Shown here: positions 11,077 through 20,829 of the stretch, piece by piece
Numbering within the stretch: position 1 is the stretch's first letter
How the letters are laid out: the number at the start of each line of letters is the position of its first letter
Assembly (NCBI RefSeq): GCF_047496725.1
Contig: NC_132983.1
Coordinates: forward strand, 7,938,501-8,002,500
DNA: 64,000 nt
DNA from: Anoplolepis gracilipes
Taxonomy: Eukaryota; Arthropoda; Insecta; Hymenoptera; Formicidae
Reading direction: 5' to 3'
Position numbers and translations under genes: made by a program
The notes under the pieces: model-generated
Told to the model about the DNA's origin: nothing
Databases searched by the model: none
Seen by the model: only the letters and a program-made list of their open reading frames with translations

Positions 11077-11376
11077 TTATGGAAAAAAAAAGATTTTAAT
11101 CGCCGGGGGACATTTTAGAAGCCATAAAAGTCGCGGGAAAACAATAGAAATTTTGGCCGACGCTGTGACGAACATGTCGGAACGTTTTTATAGATGCAAA
11201 GCGTTGACGTTCGGTAGGATGTGTTAAGACAGCATTAGGCGAAATATAAGAAGAATGAGAGCCCCGTCAAACCATAGTACGATTTGAAAGGGCATAGAGG
11301 AAGCTGTGGAAAAAAAAAAAATTTGAGTGGTTACTGTCAGGCATTAGAATTGTTAGTGACAGTGAATAGTGAATAA
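11077..11376 (+). promoter_or_regulatory. Left subterminal region and probable promoter of the first Polinton gene
   Basis: A further partial copy of the TIR motif (GCCGGGGGACATTTTAGAAG near 11101) is followed by non-coding sequence. Just upstream of the first ATG is a short inverted repeat, ACTGTCA with TGACAGT (about 11334-11364). A promoter role is inferred from position only. Confidence 0.35.
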
Positions 11377-11748
11377 ATGGAAAATATTAATTTCGAAGCG
11401 ATAATAGACGAGTCGTCAGACGAAGAGCATGCGTTGTCGGACGATAATTATATTAGTGATTGCAGTAATACCGATTTTGACGACAACGTAGTAGAAAATG
11501 AACAACTCCGTGCGCAAAATCAACGTAAGATTTGCGCCATACACTTTTATTATTCAACGGGTGGTGCTCTAGCTCTCTGTGCTTCGTGTATGGACACCTT
11601 TCGAGATGACATCGGATTAATATACGAAATACGGAGACATAAAGTTACATCGCCCGAAGAGGTGGATATGCGATGGTGCAGTAGCTGTCAAATTTTATTA
11701 CATATAATAATGTCGCGTAATATGTGTTATGTTTGCACACAAAAATAG
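11377..11748 (+). CDS. Acidic N-terminus, triple C-x2-C protein, copy 2 (Polinton left end)
   Basis: 123 aa, intact, function unknown. Residues 1-50 are rich in Asp, Glu and Ser (DESSDEEHALSDD). The core is ICAIHFYY, and the pairs CASC, CSSC and CYVC follow, the layout of a zinc ribbon. It is the outermost gene of the left arm and is transcribed inward, mirroring 25858-26289 at the right end. Its stop lies 12 bp before the polymerase ATG, so the two may share a transcript. The copies differ widely in acidic-tail length while the Cys layout is kept, suggesting the metal-binding part matters most. Confidence 0.85.
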   Translation: MENINFEAIIDESSDEEHALSDDNYISDCSNTDFDDNVVENEQLRAQNQRKICAIHFYYSTGGALALCASCMDTFRDDIGLIYEIRRHKVTSPEEVDMRWCSSCQILLHIIMSRNMCYVCTQK

Positions 11749-11759
11749 AGAGAGAAAAA

Positions 11760-14700
11760 ATGGAAAACGTGCAGCAGAAAGAACGCGACTTGTTGGAGCG
11801 TTCCCACCAAGTCACCACATTGGGTGAATATTTTGGATGGCTGCAGCATTGCGAGGAGTTTATCAAAGAGCTTGAAGAACGCAGCCGTGTCAAGCGTCCG
11901 CGACTCTCAATCGGAAATAGACAATCTTTGGTGACAAGAATTGCGCGACTCGAGGGTGCAAAAACTCGATTGCAGAGACAGTTTATACCTAGTGGTGGTG
12001 ATTATAGTAGTGAAAATAACTCGGAGAGACTCATATGGCGAGAGATTGATACGGCGTTTGAGAGCCGCATCTTGACTGGTGCGGTTATAAATTATAATCA
12101 CATCGAACCTCGTCAATTTTTGGAAGATGCGAGTGACATTGTGCTCGAGCACGTGCGAGACGTTATGCAAAAACATAACAGTGTGAAAGTGAATACAGTG
12201 TTTAACGGCGAGTTTGTGGCGGGCGATAAGCATGCCAATAAATCAATCAATACGAGAAACTGTGAACTCTTACATACATCCGATTTACGCGAGTGGTATG
12301 AGCGGCGAGTCGTCGAGCCAATCCTTGCATCGCTCGAAGAATTTCAGGAACGCGATAGCGGATGGGCATTATCGCGTATACTAAATTTGATTGTAAATAT
12401 AAATAAATATAATCCTATGCGCGCCGGATGTTACGTGCAATTATCGCGAAAGATAATAATGAAACGAGCAGTGGTTAACGTGCAATCTAAAGACAATGCA
12501 TGTTTTGCGTGGGCGGTAGTGGCTGCTCTGTATCCAGCTGAAAGATGCACACACCGACAATCATCGTACCCGCATTATACAACAGTACTAAATTTCCAAG
12601 ATATTGAGTTTCCAGTCACTCTTAATCAAATTAAAAAATTTGAAATTTATAATGACATTTCAATCAACGTGTACAGTTTTGAAAACGAAAACATTGTCCC
12701 TATTCACCTTACGGAGCAAAAGAGAGACAAGCACGTCAACTTGCTCTACGTGCAAGATGCGCAAGATATCGGACATTTTGCATGGATCAAGAATCTATCT
12801 AGACTTGTTAGTATGCAACTCAGCAAACACAAGACTAAAAAATATATCTGCGATCGGTATGTATATTTAATAAAACTGTCTAAAAATATTTAAAACAAGG
12901 ATATAAAAATTTTAACTTTTATTTTACAGCATGCACTATTTTCACTCGGTCGAGAAATTGCAATCACATACAGTATACTGTGGAAAGATGAACGACTGCG
13001 CTATCCGATTACCGAGCGATAAGGATAAGTGGCTCGCATTCACCAACTACAACAGGAAGGAGCGACTACTTTTCGTCGTGTACGCCGACCTGGAGTGCGT
13101 TTTGGTGAAAAAAGAAGAAGAAAATTTTTATCAACATCACCAAGTATTTAGTATGGCTTATTATGTACATTGCTCGTACGATAATTCGTTATCCGCGTAT
13201 CATTCTCGTCGCGAAGCCAATTGCGTTGCATGGTTCATCGACGAACTTAAAAATTTGGCGCAACATGTAGAAAATATTTTAACAACCAATGTCCCCATGG
13301 TAAATTTAACGCAAAATGAATGGAAAGAATTTCGAAGTGCGACTTAGTGTCATATATGTGAGAAACCATTCGTAGAAGATAATACGCGCGTACGCGATCA
13401 TTGTCATTTGACCGGGCGGTACAGAGGTCCCGCGCATTCAAATTGCAATCTAAATTACAAAGAATCTTTTTGCATTCCAATAGTATTTCACAATTTATCT
13501 GGTTATGATTCTCACTTTATAATCGAGGAAATAGCCACAGCGTTCGAAGGGGGAATCGATTTACTTCCGATAACAAAAGAAAAATATATTTCATTTACAA
13601 AACATGTTAAAGGTACGAAAAACAAACCGGGAAATCACATTAAATTACGTTTCATAGATTCATATAAATTTCTCACAACAAGTCTCGACAAATTGGCGTC
13701 TTTTCTGAGCAAGGATAAACTCAAAATTTTACAATTGGAATATAAAAATTTATCCGCCGAAGATTTCAATTTATTAACAAGAAAAGGTGTCTTCCCGTAC
13801 GAGTACATTGACTGCGTAGATAAATTGCAAGATGTGTGTTTACCATCACGAGAATCATTTTACAGTTCCTTGACAGGTAACACAGTATCTGAGAGCGATT
13901 ACGCGCACGCTGAGATTGTGTGGAAGCGATTCTCCATTCGAACGCTAGGCGAATATAGCGATCTGTATTTAAAAATCGATGTTTTGTTATTAGCAGACAT
14001 TTTTGAAAATTTCCGAGAGAGTTGTATCAAGAGTTATGGGCTCGACCCCGCGTATTACTATACTCTTCCCGGTTACACGTGGGACGCCATGTTAAAGTAT
14101 ACGAAAATTATATTTGAATTACTCACAGACATTGACATGGTTATGTTTATCGAACGAGGTATACGCGGTGGTCTGAGTCAATGTTCCAATAGGTACGCGC
14201 GTGCTAATAACAAGTACATGCAGTCGTATGACTTATCAAAACCATCAACGTACTTGATGTATTTCGATGTTAATAATTTATACGGATGGGCAATGTGTCA
14301 ACCATTGCCCTACGCCAATTTTCAGTGGGTCGATAATGTTTCCAATTTTGATGTATCATCGATCGCGCTCGATTCGTCTACAGGCTACATCCTCGAAGTC
14401 AATCTCGAGTATCCGCAGCATCTTCACGATTCGCACACTGACCTACCGTTTTGTCCGACACACGACAAACCACCCGGCAAGCGCGAGGGCAAGCTTCTCG
14501 CAACCGTATACGATAAGAAGCGTTACGTGATACACTACCGCAACCTGCAGCAATGTTCACGTCACGGTCTTCGTGTTACAAAAATTCATCGTATATTACA
14601 ATTCACTCAATCTCCGTGGCTCTGTACTTATATAGAACTCAACACAAAATTTAGAACACTGGCAAAAAATGATTTTGAAAAAAATTTGTACAAACTAATG

Positions 14701-15484
14701 AATAATGCAGTGTTTGGCAAAACGATGGAAAATGTGCGCAATCGCGTAGATGTTAAACTTTTAACAAAATGGGACGGAAGGTACGGCGCAGAGACATTGA
14801 TTGCAAAACCAAATTTTCATAGCAGAAGCATTTTTTCGGAAAATCTAATCGCTGTAGAATTACGTAAACTCGAGGTGAAATTCTACAAACCAATTTACGT
14901 AGGTATGTGTATTCTCGATATATCCAAGACATGTTTGTACGAATTTCACCACGATTATATGGTACCAATGTATCGGGAGAGATGCAAAGTCATGTACACT
15001 GATACGGATAGTCTTATATATCACATTGAGTGCGACGATGTGTACGAGAATATGAAACGCGACATCAGCAGATTTGATACAAGCGACTATGCGACAGACA
15101 ATGCGTACGGTATACCGCTCGTGAATAAAAAGGTACCGGGTCTAATGAAGGATGAAAACAACGGTACCATAATGACTGAATTTGTCGGGCTTAGAGCAAA
15201 AATGTATGCGTTGCGCGTAAATGGTAAGAAGGATACGAAAAAGGTAAAAGGCGTCAAGAGTAACGTTGTTGCGAGAACGATAACGTTTGACGATTACACG
15301 CGGTGTTTGAACGATTGAAGAGATTGAAATAACGCGTAGTCAATCGTGTATAAGATCAAAATTACACAAGGTATACACCATTCGCGAAACAAAAATTGCT
15401 TTAAGTCCGTACGACGACAAGCGGTATATCGTACCTACAACTATTGATACGTTACCGTGGGGACATTATAAGATATCTTTATAA
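11760..15484 (+). pseudogene. polB: Protein-primed family B DNA polymerase of the Polinton, one intron, two lesions
   Basis: This polymerase copies the element from a terminal protein primer. The ATG at 11760 is preferred to the upstream in-frame ATG at 11724, which overlaps the previous gene. Exon 1 ends at 12856, an intron (GTATGT...TTTTACAG) spans 12857-12929, and exon 2 follows. Motifs in order: VVYADLECVL (Exo I), a Cys/His finger around CHICEKPF and DHCHLTGRYRG, FHNLSGYDSHF (Exo II region), MYFDVNNLYGWAM (Pol A), YKLMNNAVFGKTMEN (Pol B) and MYTDTDSL (Pol C). A TAG at 13345-13347 lies just before CHICEKPF. Near 15310 a frameshift moves the C-terminal part (ending PWGHYKI) into another frame to about 15484. 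Otherwise it is near complete. Confidence 0.93.
12857..12929 (+). other. Spliceosomal intron in the Polinton polymerase gene
   Basis: 73 bp, AT-rich, donor GTATGT, acceptor TTTTATTTTACAG. Splicing joins the upstream frame to the frame that begins MHYFHSVEKLQSH and continues to the Exo I motif. Without it the upstream frame stops soon after, at 12893. Inferred from frame continuity. Confidence 0.8.
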
Positions 15485-15639
15485 AATATAAATGTGTGCG
15501 TGATTTTTTTTTTCTTGTATGTATATTTCATATTTTATATATTGTAATGACTATTGGAAAGGACGTATTAATAAAGATTTTGTATATTTCCAATATTTCA
15601 TATATTTTTTATATTGAATACATTGTATTTCTTATAAAA
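15485..15639. other. Convergent gap between polymerase and integrase
   Basis: AT-rich, 155 bp, between genes that point toward each other. It probably holds poly(A) signals (AATAAA near 15569). No gene. Confidence 0.4.
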
Positions 15640-16629
15640 TTAAATTACATGATCCTTATGTACCCAAGAATTGTGCGAGCTATCAAATCCCAACCATTTC
15701 ACGTAAACCTCGTCACCCCTTCTGCGCAGTACTTTCTCCACGAGATACACATCTGGATAATTCGCGCGATGCAACTCGTGCTCGTAAAATGCTCCAGCGA
15801 TAGATTTTTTGCGATAATCCTCGAGTAGATATGTTACGGGATTAGTATGTTGCACTTTAACAATCTTAAACACCTCGGTTGTCCAATTTGGTGTGTAACC
15901 CTTTTCGAAAAGTTTTTTGTATTTGCTAACGCGTACCAGGTCACCTACTTTAAACTTTGCAGGAGCAGCAATTTTTATACTGTTGTATACTGTATTTAAA
16001 AGTCTATCAGCGATCGTGGGAGTAACATCGATAGGTCTCATATTGATAGTGCGATGTTTTCGCGCGTTATATTCTGCAACGAGTCGGGATAGCGCGTCGA
16101 TCCACTTGTAAGTTCCGTTCAGCGTAAACATCTTCCACATGTCGTTCTTCAGCGTGCGATTGAATCGCTCGACGACAGACGCCTTCAATACCGAATATGT
16201 GGAATAGTGATTAATGTTATGTTTCCGTATAAGCCGTTGCACATCGGTATTGTAAAATTCCTTCCCGTTATCAGTTTGTATGTTTTTCGGGCATCTCTTG
16301 CTATCTCGAATTATTTTGGCGATTGCATCAGCCGTCTCCCTTCCACCTTTACTCTTGAGTGGTGCAGCCCATGCATACTTGCTCAACACATCGATGACGG
16401 TGAGTATGTAGTGGTAACCTTTGTTGAAACGAGAATACGGACGCATCTCGACGATGTCGGCTTGCCACAGATCATCGTATCCCCGCACTATGACGTGTCT
16501 TCGGGGAAAATATTTTCTCGCTGGCGCATGCAGTTCGTTCACCAACTGTCGTCTCTCCAAACTATGTTGATTCTTTGCTTTGTCAGTTTTTCTCGATGTC
16601 CGTTTGTTGTTCGCATTTTTTTCACTCAT
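15640..16629 (-). CDS. Polinton integrase (RVE family) with C-terminal chromodomain
   Basis: Catalyses insertion of the element, making the 6-bp target duplication. 329 aa, intact. The catalytic core shows WQADIVEM (Asp 58), IQTDNGKEF (Asp 120) and VVERFNRTLK (Glu 154), that is, a D,D-33-E arrangement. A small SH3-like segment (FKVGDLVRVSKYK) follows. The last about 35 residues (YLVEKVLRRRGDEVYVKWLGF, then NSWV) form a chromodomain that could bind histone marks and guide target choice. The basic, Lys-rich N-terminus has little similarity to a zinc-binding HHCC domain. It is the first gene of the leftward middle block and the best preserved large gene of the element. Confidence 0.95.
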   Translation of the reverse strand: MSEKNANNKRTSRKTDKAKNQHSLERRQLVNELHAPARKYFPRRHVIVRGYDDLWQADIVEMRPYSRFNKGYHYILTVIDVLSKYAWAAPLKSKGGRETADAIAKIIRDSKRCPKNIQTDNGKEFYNTDVQRLIRKHNINHYSTYSVLKASVVERFNRTLKNDMWKMFTLNGTYKWIDALSRLVAEYNARKHRTINMRPIDVTPTIADRLLNTVYNSIKIAAPAKFKVGDLVRVSKYKKLFEKGYTPNWTTEVFKIVKVQHTNPVTYLLEDYRKKSIAGAFYEHELHRANYPDVYLVEKVLRRRGDEVYVKWLGFDSSHNSWVHKDHVI

Positions 16630-16654
16630 TTTCGTTTATCGCTTTTAATAGCCG

Positions 16655-16800
16655 TTCTTGACCTGTTCTTGACCTGTTCTGACCTGTTCTTGACCTGTTC
16701 TTGGCCTGTTCTGACCTGTTCTTGACCTGTTCTGATCTGTTCTTGACTTGTTCTTGACCTGTTCTGACCTGTTCTTGACCTGTTCACCGCCGTCCTTCAC
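16655..16800. repeat. 11-13-bp tandem repeats (GTTCTTGACCT)
   Basis: Roughly a dozen irregular repeats of GTTCTTGACCT / GTTCTGACCT. They form the 3' part of the repetitive minus-strand gene, and length changes here shift its reading frame. Confidence 0.85.
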
Positions 16801-17068
16801 CCATTCGAAAATCGTTCTTGACCCGTTCGTAGCCTTTTTCACAGTCGTTTTTAACTCGTTCGTAGCCGCTTCTGACCCGTTCGTAGCCTCGTTCACAGAC
16901 GTCTTTTGACCGATCGTAGGAGTTCTTGAGTTGTTTGTAACCTTGAGTGTAGCCGTTAAGAACGTGTTCGTAGCCTCGTTCGCAGCCCTGCTTGAGATGC
17001 TGATAGCCTCGTTCGAAGCTGTTGCAGCTGCTGCTAGGTCGTTGACTGCCACTGCCACTGCCACTCAT
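16784..17068 (-). CDS. Repetitive ERGYE-type protein, fibre-cluster gene
   Basis: 94 aa in the open frame, not recognised as a known family. It starts MSGSGSGSQ and consists of degenerate repeats around CERGYERVKNG (for example ERGYQHLKQG, ERGYEHVLNG, EKGYERVKND). The nucleotide repeat continues to 16645 in a shifted frame (EQVKNRSEQVKN), so the original protein was probably longer. Its ATG overlaps the stop of the 17065-17196 coiled-coil ORF in the form ATGA, suggesting coupled translation. A repetitive shaft or stalk is plausible beside a fibre-like gene, but this is inference. Confidence 0.5.
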   Translation of the reverse strand: MSGSGSGSQRPSSSCNSFERGYQHLKQGCERGYEHVLNGYTQGYKQLKNSYDRSKDVCERGYERVRSGYERVKNDCEKGYERVKNDFRMGEGRR

Positions 17069-17196
17069 TGTAGTTTAGATAGCAGTTCGATAATTCTTTG
17101 TAGCTGTTCGATAATTGTTCGCAGCCGTTCTATAATCCTTCGTAGCTGTTCGATAACCGTTTGATAGCCGCTCCTAACCCGTTTACTGATGCTCAT
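17065..17196 (-). CDS. 43-aa coiled-coil ORF
   Basis: Small ORF starting ATG at 17196-17194 and ending TGA at 17067-17065. After MSISKRVRSGYQTV come heptads of the type IEQLRRIIERLRTIIEQL, with regular Ile/Leu spacing: a strong coiled coil. The start lies inside the last codons of the 17183-17572 gene, and the stop overlaps the next ATG (ATGA). It may be a short oligomerisation peptide, or the coiled-coil part of a longer fibre protein broken up by frameshifts. Confidence 0.5.
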   Translation of the reverse strand: MSISKRVRSGYQTVIEQLRRIIERLRTIIEQLQRIIELLSKLQ

Positions 17197-17572
17197 TTAG
17201 GTTGATAGCTGTTTCTGAATTAGCGTTAGCCGGGCGTTGAAATTCGTTTAGCACAATCTGTATTGCTCGCACGTCCTTCTCAAGCGAAATCAGCTTCTCG
17301 TCTGATTCTTTCTGTTGATTCATTAATCTTTTAACGCAGGACTCCACGTACAGTTTGTTGACGGCATCGGTGTCAGCCTCTGGTTGCGCTACACGGCAAA
17401 TCTTACGTGACCTTGCATCGAAGTCTGTAACGACGCAACACAAAGCGTTTTCGTGCACATAACTTTTTACCAATCTATCCCAAGAACCGTTTGTGCCGGT
17501 TGCATCATTTCTTGGATCGAATATTCCAAATTTGTTGATAGGCATTTTTTCTGATGCTTCGTAAAGTGTCAC
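17183..17572 (-). CDS. Fibre-like small protein with DAVNKLYVE motif
   Basis: 129 aa; a later Met (MPINKFGIF, about 17545) is an alternative start. The middle contains TDAVNKLYVESC, similar to the DAVNK-x-YV repeat boundary motif of phage and viral tail or fibre proteins. The C-terminal half (EKLISLEKDVRAIQIVLNEF) is predicted coiled coil. It sits between the DUF8207-like gene and the repetitive coiled-coil ORFs, so this cluster is a reasonable candidate for the virion fibre. Function is inferred, not established. Confidence 0.55.
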   Translation of the reverse strand: MTLYEASEKMPINKFGIFDPRNDATGTNGSWDRLVKSYVHENALCCVVTDFDARSRKICRVAQPEADTDAVNKLYVESCVKRLMNQQKESDEKLISLEKDVRAIQIVLNEFQRPANANSETAINLNEHQ

Positions 17573-17611
17573 GCAACGCTGATCGACTGATTAGTTTTGT
17601 CGAGACACCAT

Positions 17612-18715
17612 TTAATTTATAATAATTCCTGCTTCACGAAGTTCCTCGATGATCGACTGGATCTCGTTGTCGTGAGCGTTGTGACCAGCTTGGCGCGAAG
17701 CGTTGAGCAATCGTAGCGGATCCACTAGTTCGTTGGGATCATCCCAGTACACGTAATCAATCATATTGTTGGTTAGCGTCATAGCGCGAGGCATAGATAT
17801 CTCCCCTCCAGATTTTGTATTTTTCGATTCGAGCGACATCAACGGTGCAATTATATGTTTGTACTTGTACCCCCTGTTACCCTTCAAATGGCCCTGCGCA
17901 TCATAATCGCGTCTATGCGCGTTCGTCACCAATAATATGCTCTTGTATTTTTCCAAATCGTTTCCCCTCGTGTAAAGTTCGTCATCGGGAATTCTCTTGA
18001 AGATCAACTCGTACAATCCTGGCGTTCCAATGTACCGCACGTCGTCTATGATAATAGAGTCATCTTTGTTGATGTTGAATTGTTTGTTGCCGAGTCGCAT
18101 TTCATTCTTTCTGTCAAAATAGACTCCATACACATGATCAATCTCGTGATTTTTGTCGCCACTAAACAAAGCGCCTATGTACTTTTGCCCAAGTGGCCCA
18201 AAGTACTCCCGCAACGTTTCTTGAACTTCCGGCGTTTGTAACTTGTTTCGAACAAACGATGATTCGAGCATGTTGCCCGAGGTTTCGAAAACATCTTCGT
18301 TTACGTTTGTTGGTGCGGTTAACGGCGTAGAGGCTATCGACGGTTCATACAGTAAAACGTCCGATCGTTTCCTTTTTTTCGGTGTCGCATCTTCCTCTTT
18401 CTCTTTCTCTACCTCCTCATCTTTAGCCTCTTCCTTCTCATCCTCCTTGTATCGCTTGATTTTAATCTTTGCGCTACTCTCCGACTTATTTTTCACCGCG
18501 AACGAGTTGCCGACAATCTTTTGCAGCGGCTCGATAATAGGTTTAAAATGGGTCTTGACCGCGATATCGTCATCGATGTTACCGGTCTTCAAAGCGCGAT
18601 GTTTCTTGCGGATTGATTCGCTCGTTTTCGCAATCTCCTTCGCCATCTTTTCACGCTTGCGAATATTATCGCTCCCAGCCATATCGATAGAGAGTGTTGA
18701 ACGCTCGCGTTTCAC
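17612..18715 (-). CDS. Polinton DUF8207-like protein
   Basis: 367 aa, intact. The N-terminal third is highly charged, with a Lys/Glu tract and a likely nuclear localisation signal (PKKRKRS). The C-terminal two thirds carry the conserved part seen in insect Polinton proteins annotated as DUF8207: LREYFGPLGQKYIGALFSG, DHVYGVYFD, IGTPGLYELIF and a final YKHIIAPL segment. Role unknown; the conserved place between ATPase and fibre-like genes suggests a virion or packaging component. Domain recognition is from memory of the family and was not checked by search. Confidence 0.7.
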   Translation of the reverse strand: MKRERSTLSIDMAGSDNIRKREKMAKEIAKTSESIRKKHRALKTGNIDDDIAVKTHFKPIIEPLQKIVGNSFAVKNKSESSAKIKIKRYKEDEKEEAKDEEVEKEKEEDATPKKRKRSDVLLYEPSIASTPLTAPTNVNEDVFETSGNMLESSFVRNKLQTPEVQETLREYFGPLGQKYIGALFSGDKNHEIDHVYGVYFDRKNEMRLGNKQFNINKDDSIIIDDVRYIGTPGLYELIFKRIPDDELYTRGNDLEKYKSILLVTNAHRRDYDAQGHLKGNRGYKYKHIIAPLMSLESKNTKSGGEISMPRAMTLTNNMIDYVYWDDPNELVDPLRLLNASRQAGHNAHDNEIQSIIEELREAGIIIN

Positions 18716-18741
18716 CCCTTACGACAGAATGTAGGCAACGA

Positions 18742-19450
18742 CTAATCATTTTGTGGTATCGCAAACACGTTAAATCCGTTTCTGTATCGCCCGTTTGTAA
18801 GCAAGCTATCCTTGTCTATCACGAGAAATCCATACTTTTGCTGCCAACAAGTACGACATAACTCACTGAAATCCTCGTATGACATGTCGGTATTCACGTG
18901 ATCGTTGTACACGTGTTTCAAGTTGGTGCCATCCTGTTTAAACAAGATTAGCAGGTTCGCATTGTCGCGTAAAAGATGTTTCGGTATTTCTCGCGTATGT
19001 CTGGCAGAGATAGAAGCAGTCGACGTTCGAGTGGCGTCCCATTGAGAAATATTCTCTTATCGTATTTTGTTTGTCGCACGCCACGTCATCGAAAACGAAA
19101 ATCGAGTTTGGACGTGCTTCGCTCGGTGGAATAACGTCACTGTTATTGGAGAATGTAAAATAGCCGATTTCATCGATCGGCGTTAACAAATTCTCCAAAT
19201 ATTGATATTTTGGCTGTTGCAGTGACTTTGAATACACGTACACATTTTCAAAGCGGACGCCGTGTGGGCTTTCTATCAAACTAATCAACACGTTAGTTTT
19301 ACCGCAATTCGAGGGGCCGCAAACGATTGCGCGTATAGTATTCGGCAGCATCGTACCGTGTCTACGCATCTCCGCATTGTCACCCATCGAGCGTAATCTG
19401 ACGTCGTAATTTGTCACGCGTATCGCGAAAGGTTGTCGCACGAATTTCAT
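18742..19450 (-). pseudogene. Packaging ATPase (FtsK/HerA type) with one frameshift
   Basis: These ATPases pump DNA into preformed capsids in Polintons and related viruses. The first part (19450 down to 18938) has Walker A GPSNCGKT at residues 45-52 and Walker B SIFVFDDVA near 117-124, followed by SMGRHSNVD and CQTYARN (arginine-finger/sensor region). The frame is lost near 18960 and resumes in a second frame (18945 to 18742) that begins in the NANLLILFKQD region and ends FAIPQND. A single indel explains the break. The gene diverges from the 19510 gene across a gap of 59 bp. Confidence 0.88.
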
Positions 19451-19509
19451 TTTCCCACTTCCGATTCGGATCGCACGCCTGTCTATTTATAGCTGCGCGG
19501 AACTACAAA
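19451..19509. promoter_or_regulatory. 59-bp bidirectional promoter between ATPase and capsid-block genes
   Basis: The gap between divergent ATGs contains an ETS-like CACTTCCG near 19455 and a TATA-like TATTTATA near 19483. All transcription signals for the two opposite blocks must lie here or inside the genes. Inferred from layout. Confidence 0.4.
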
Positions 19510-19791
19510 ATGTTCAGTAACGAAAAAATGTTTGTCCTGCTATCAAGTCCTTACGATATTCTCGATTTGAGTGCCGAACAGCTACAGTTTGTATCTAAAG
19601 CAGTTTTATTGCGAATGTGTGGCAATCACGTCCACTACGTGTGGGACAAACTTCCGGAATACATAAAGGCGGATTCGGAGGTTCAGACCTATCGTCGCTG
19701 TTTCGAACATTACAATCAACCGTGGCAACAAACGCACATTGACGGTCCAGCGCCAATGATAAAAGATTGTCGTGAATGTCAACGCAAATAA
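19510..19791 (+). CDS. Unrecognised 93-aa Polinton protein
   Basis: Starts at ATG 19510 (MFSNEKMFVLLSSPYDIL). It contains a leucine-rich helix and a C-terminal Cys pair (DCRECQRK). Function unknown. Its last codons overlap the start of the PLA2 gene by 16 bp, so the two are probably translated from one transcript. A longer frame to 19411 exists, but its extra N-terminus overlaps the ATPase start and is not supported. Confidence 0.6.
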   Translation: MFSNEKMFVLLSSPYDILDLSAEQLQFVSKAVLLRMCGNHVHYVWDKLPEYIKADSEVQTYRRCFEHYNQPWQQTHIDGPAPMIKDCRECQRK

Positions 19792-20408
19792 GCAGAGGTC
19801 TATTAAATCGTGCAATAAACGCGCTTCCTATCGAATTACATATTCCTGGATACCAGTTTTGCGGTCCGGGCACGCGGCTAGAAGAACGATTGGCTAGAGG
19901 TGATCGAGGTATCAACCCATTGGACGCAGCGTGTCGTGAACACGATATAGCGTACTTTCGGAGTAACGATCTTGCCGAAAGACACGCGGCGGATAGGATA
20001 CTCGCCAAAAAGGCGCAAACTCGCATCACTGCGAAAGATTCGTCTCTCGGTGAGAGAGCCGCAGCCACAGCTGTCTGGACAGCGATGAAAACCAAAACGA
20101 AGTTCGGTATGGGTCTAAAGACGAAAACGAAGAAAAAGATGGTGAAAAAACGAATACTTCCGGTAGCGAAACGCGGGGGTGTATTACCGATTCTACCATT
20201 GTTGGGCGCTCTCGGATCTCTGATTGGTGGAGCGGCTGGTGTAACAAAGATGGTGAACGATGGAAAAGCTACACAACGTCAGTTTCAAGAAATGTTACGT
20301 CACAATCGTGCCATGGAAGGTCGCGGATTGTATCTCGCACCATACAAATACGGACGAGGAGTCTCAATGAAAAAGAAGAAAAAAAAAAAAACGTCAAAGA
20401 GACGCTAA
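19776..20408 (+). CDS. Virion protein with parvovirus-type PLA2 domain and hydrophobic tail
   Basis: 210 aa, intact. Residues 20-62 carry a phospholipase A2 domain as in parvovirus VP1: calcium loop YQFCGPGT (26-33) and catalytic DAACREHDIAY (His 56, Asp 57). Such domains help particles breach the endosome membrane. A basic linker follows, then a hydrophobic segment (GGVLPILPLLGALGSLIGG, 134-152). MEGRG at 180-184 fits the adenovirus protease consensus (M/I/L)-x-G-x-G, so the encoded protease may cut here. The end is a Lys-rich tail. The tail after the cut (LYLAPYKYGRG plus basic residues) resembles a DNA-binding or membrane-active virion peptide. Neighbours are the protease and the penton. 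Confidence 0.88.
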   Translation: MSTQISRGLLNRAINALPIELHIPGYQFCGPGTRLEERLARGDRGINPLDAACREHDIAYFRSNDLAERHAADRILAKKAQTRITAKDSSLGERAAATAVWTAMKTKTKFGMGLKTKTKKKMVKKRILPVAKRGGVLPILPLLGALGSLIGGAAGVTKMVNDGKATQRQFQEMLRHNRAMEGRGLYLAPYKYGRGVSMKKKKKKKTSKRR

Positions 20409-20410
20409 AA

Positions 20411-20800
20411 ATGCCAGAGGGCGTAACTACCAACGTACAATTGCTGCAACTAGCAAAACGTATGCACATTCCATATTTTAGAGGTGTTTTTATGCGTAAC
20501 TCATTACCGATCGGTGGTATATAACGAAACGAGAGCGGGATCATAAATTTGGATAACGCTAAAGGCTCGGGTACTCACTGGGTAGCGTATGCAAAGAGGG
20601 GGAATTGTGCTATATATTTTGACAGTTTTGGCAATCTTCGACCGCCGAATGAATTGGTGCGATATTTAAATGTGACAAAAATAGAATATAATCACACATC
20701 CTATCAAACTTATAATCAAAGCATCTGTGGACAATTGTGCTTGCAGTTTCTCCGAACGGTCGATGCACGCGAATTTAAAGACATACATTGCGCTATTTAA
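20411..20800 (+). pseudogene. Adenovirus-type cysteine protease, one in-frame stop
   Basis: Matures capsid proteins in Polintons and adenoviruses. It starts at ATG 20411, two bp after the PLA2 gene stop. THWVAYAKR carries the catalytic His, IYFDSFGNLRPP the acidic residue, and NQSICGQLCLQFL the nucleophile Cys. A TAA at 20522-20524 interrupts the frame just before RNESGI; no other lesion is seen. About 129 codons in all, shorter than adenain (about 200) but usual for this Polinton family. Likely inactive in this copy unless the stop is read through. Confidence 0.85.
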
Positions 20801-20829
20801 CTTAGTATTCGTTAAACAGTTTGGCCAAC

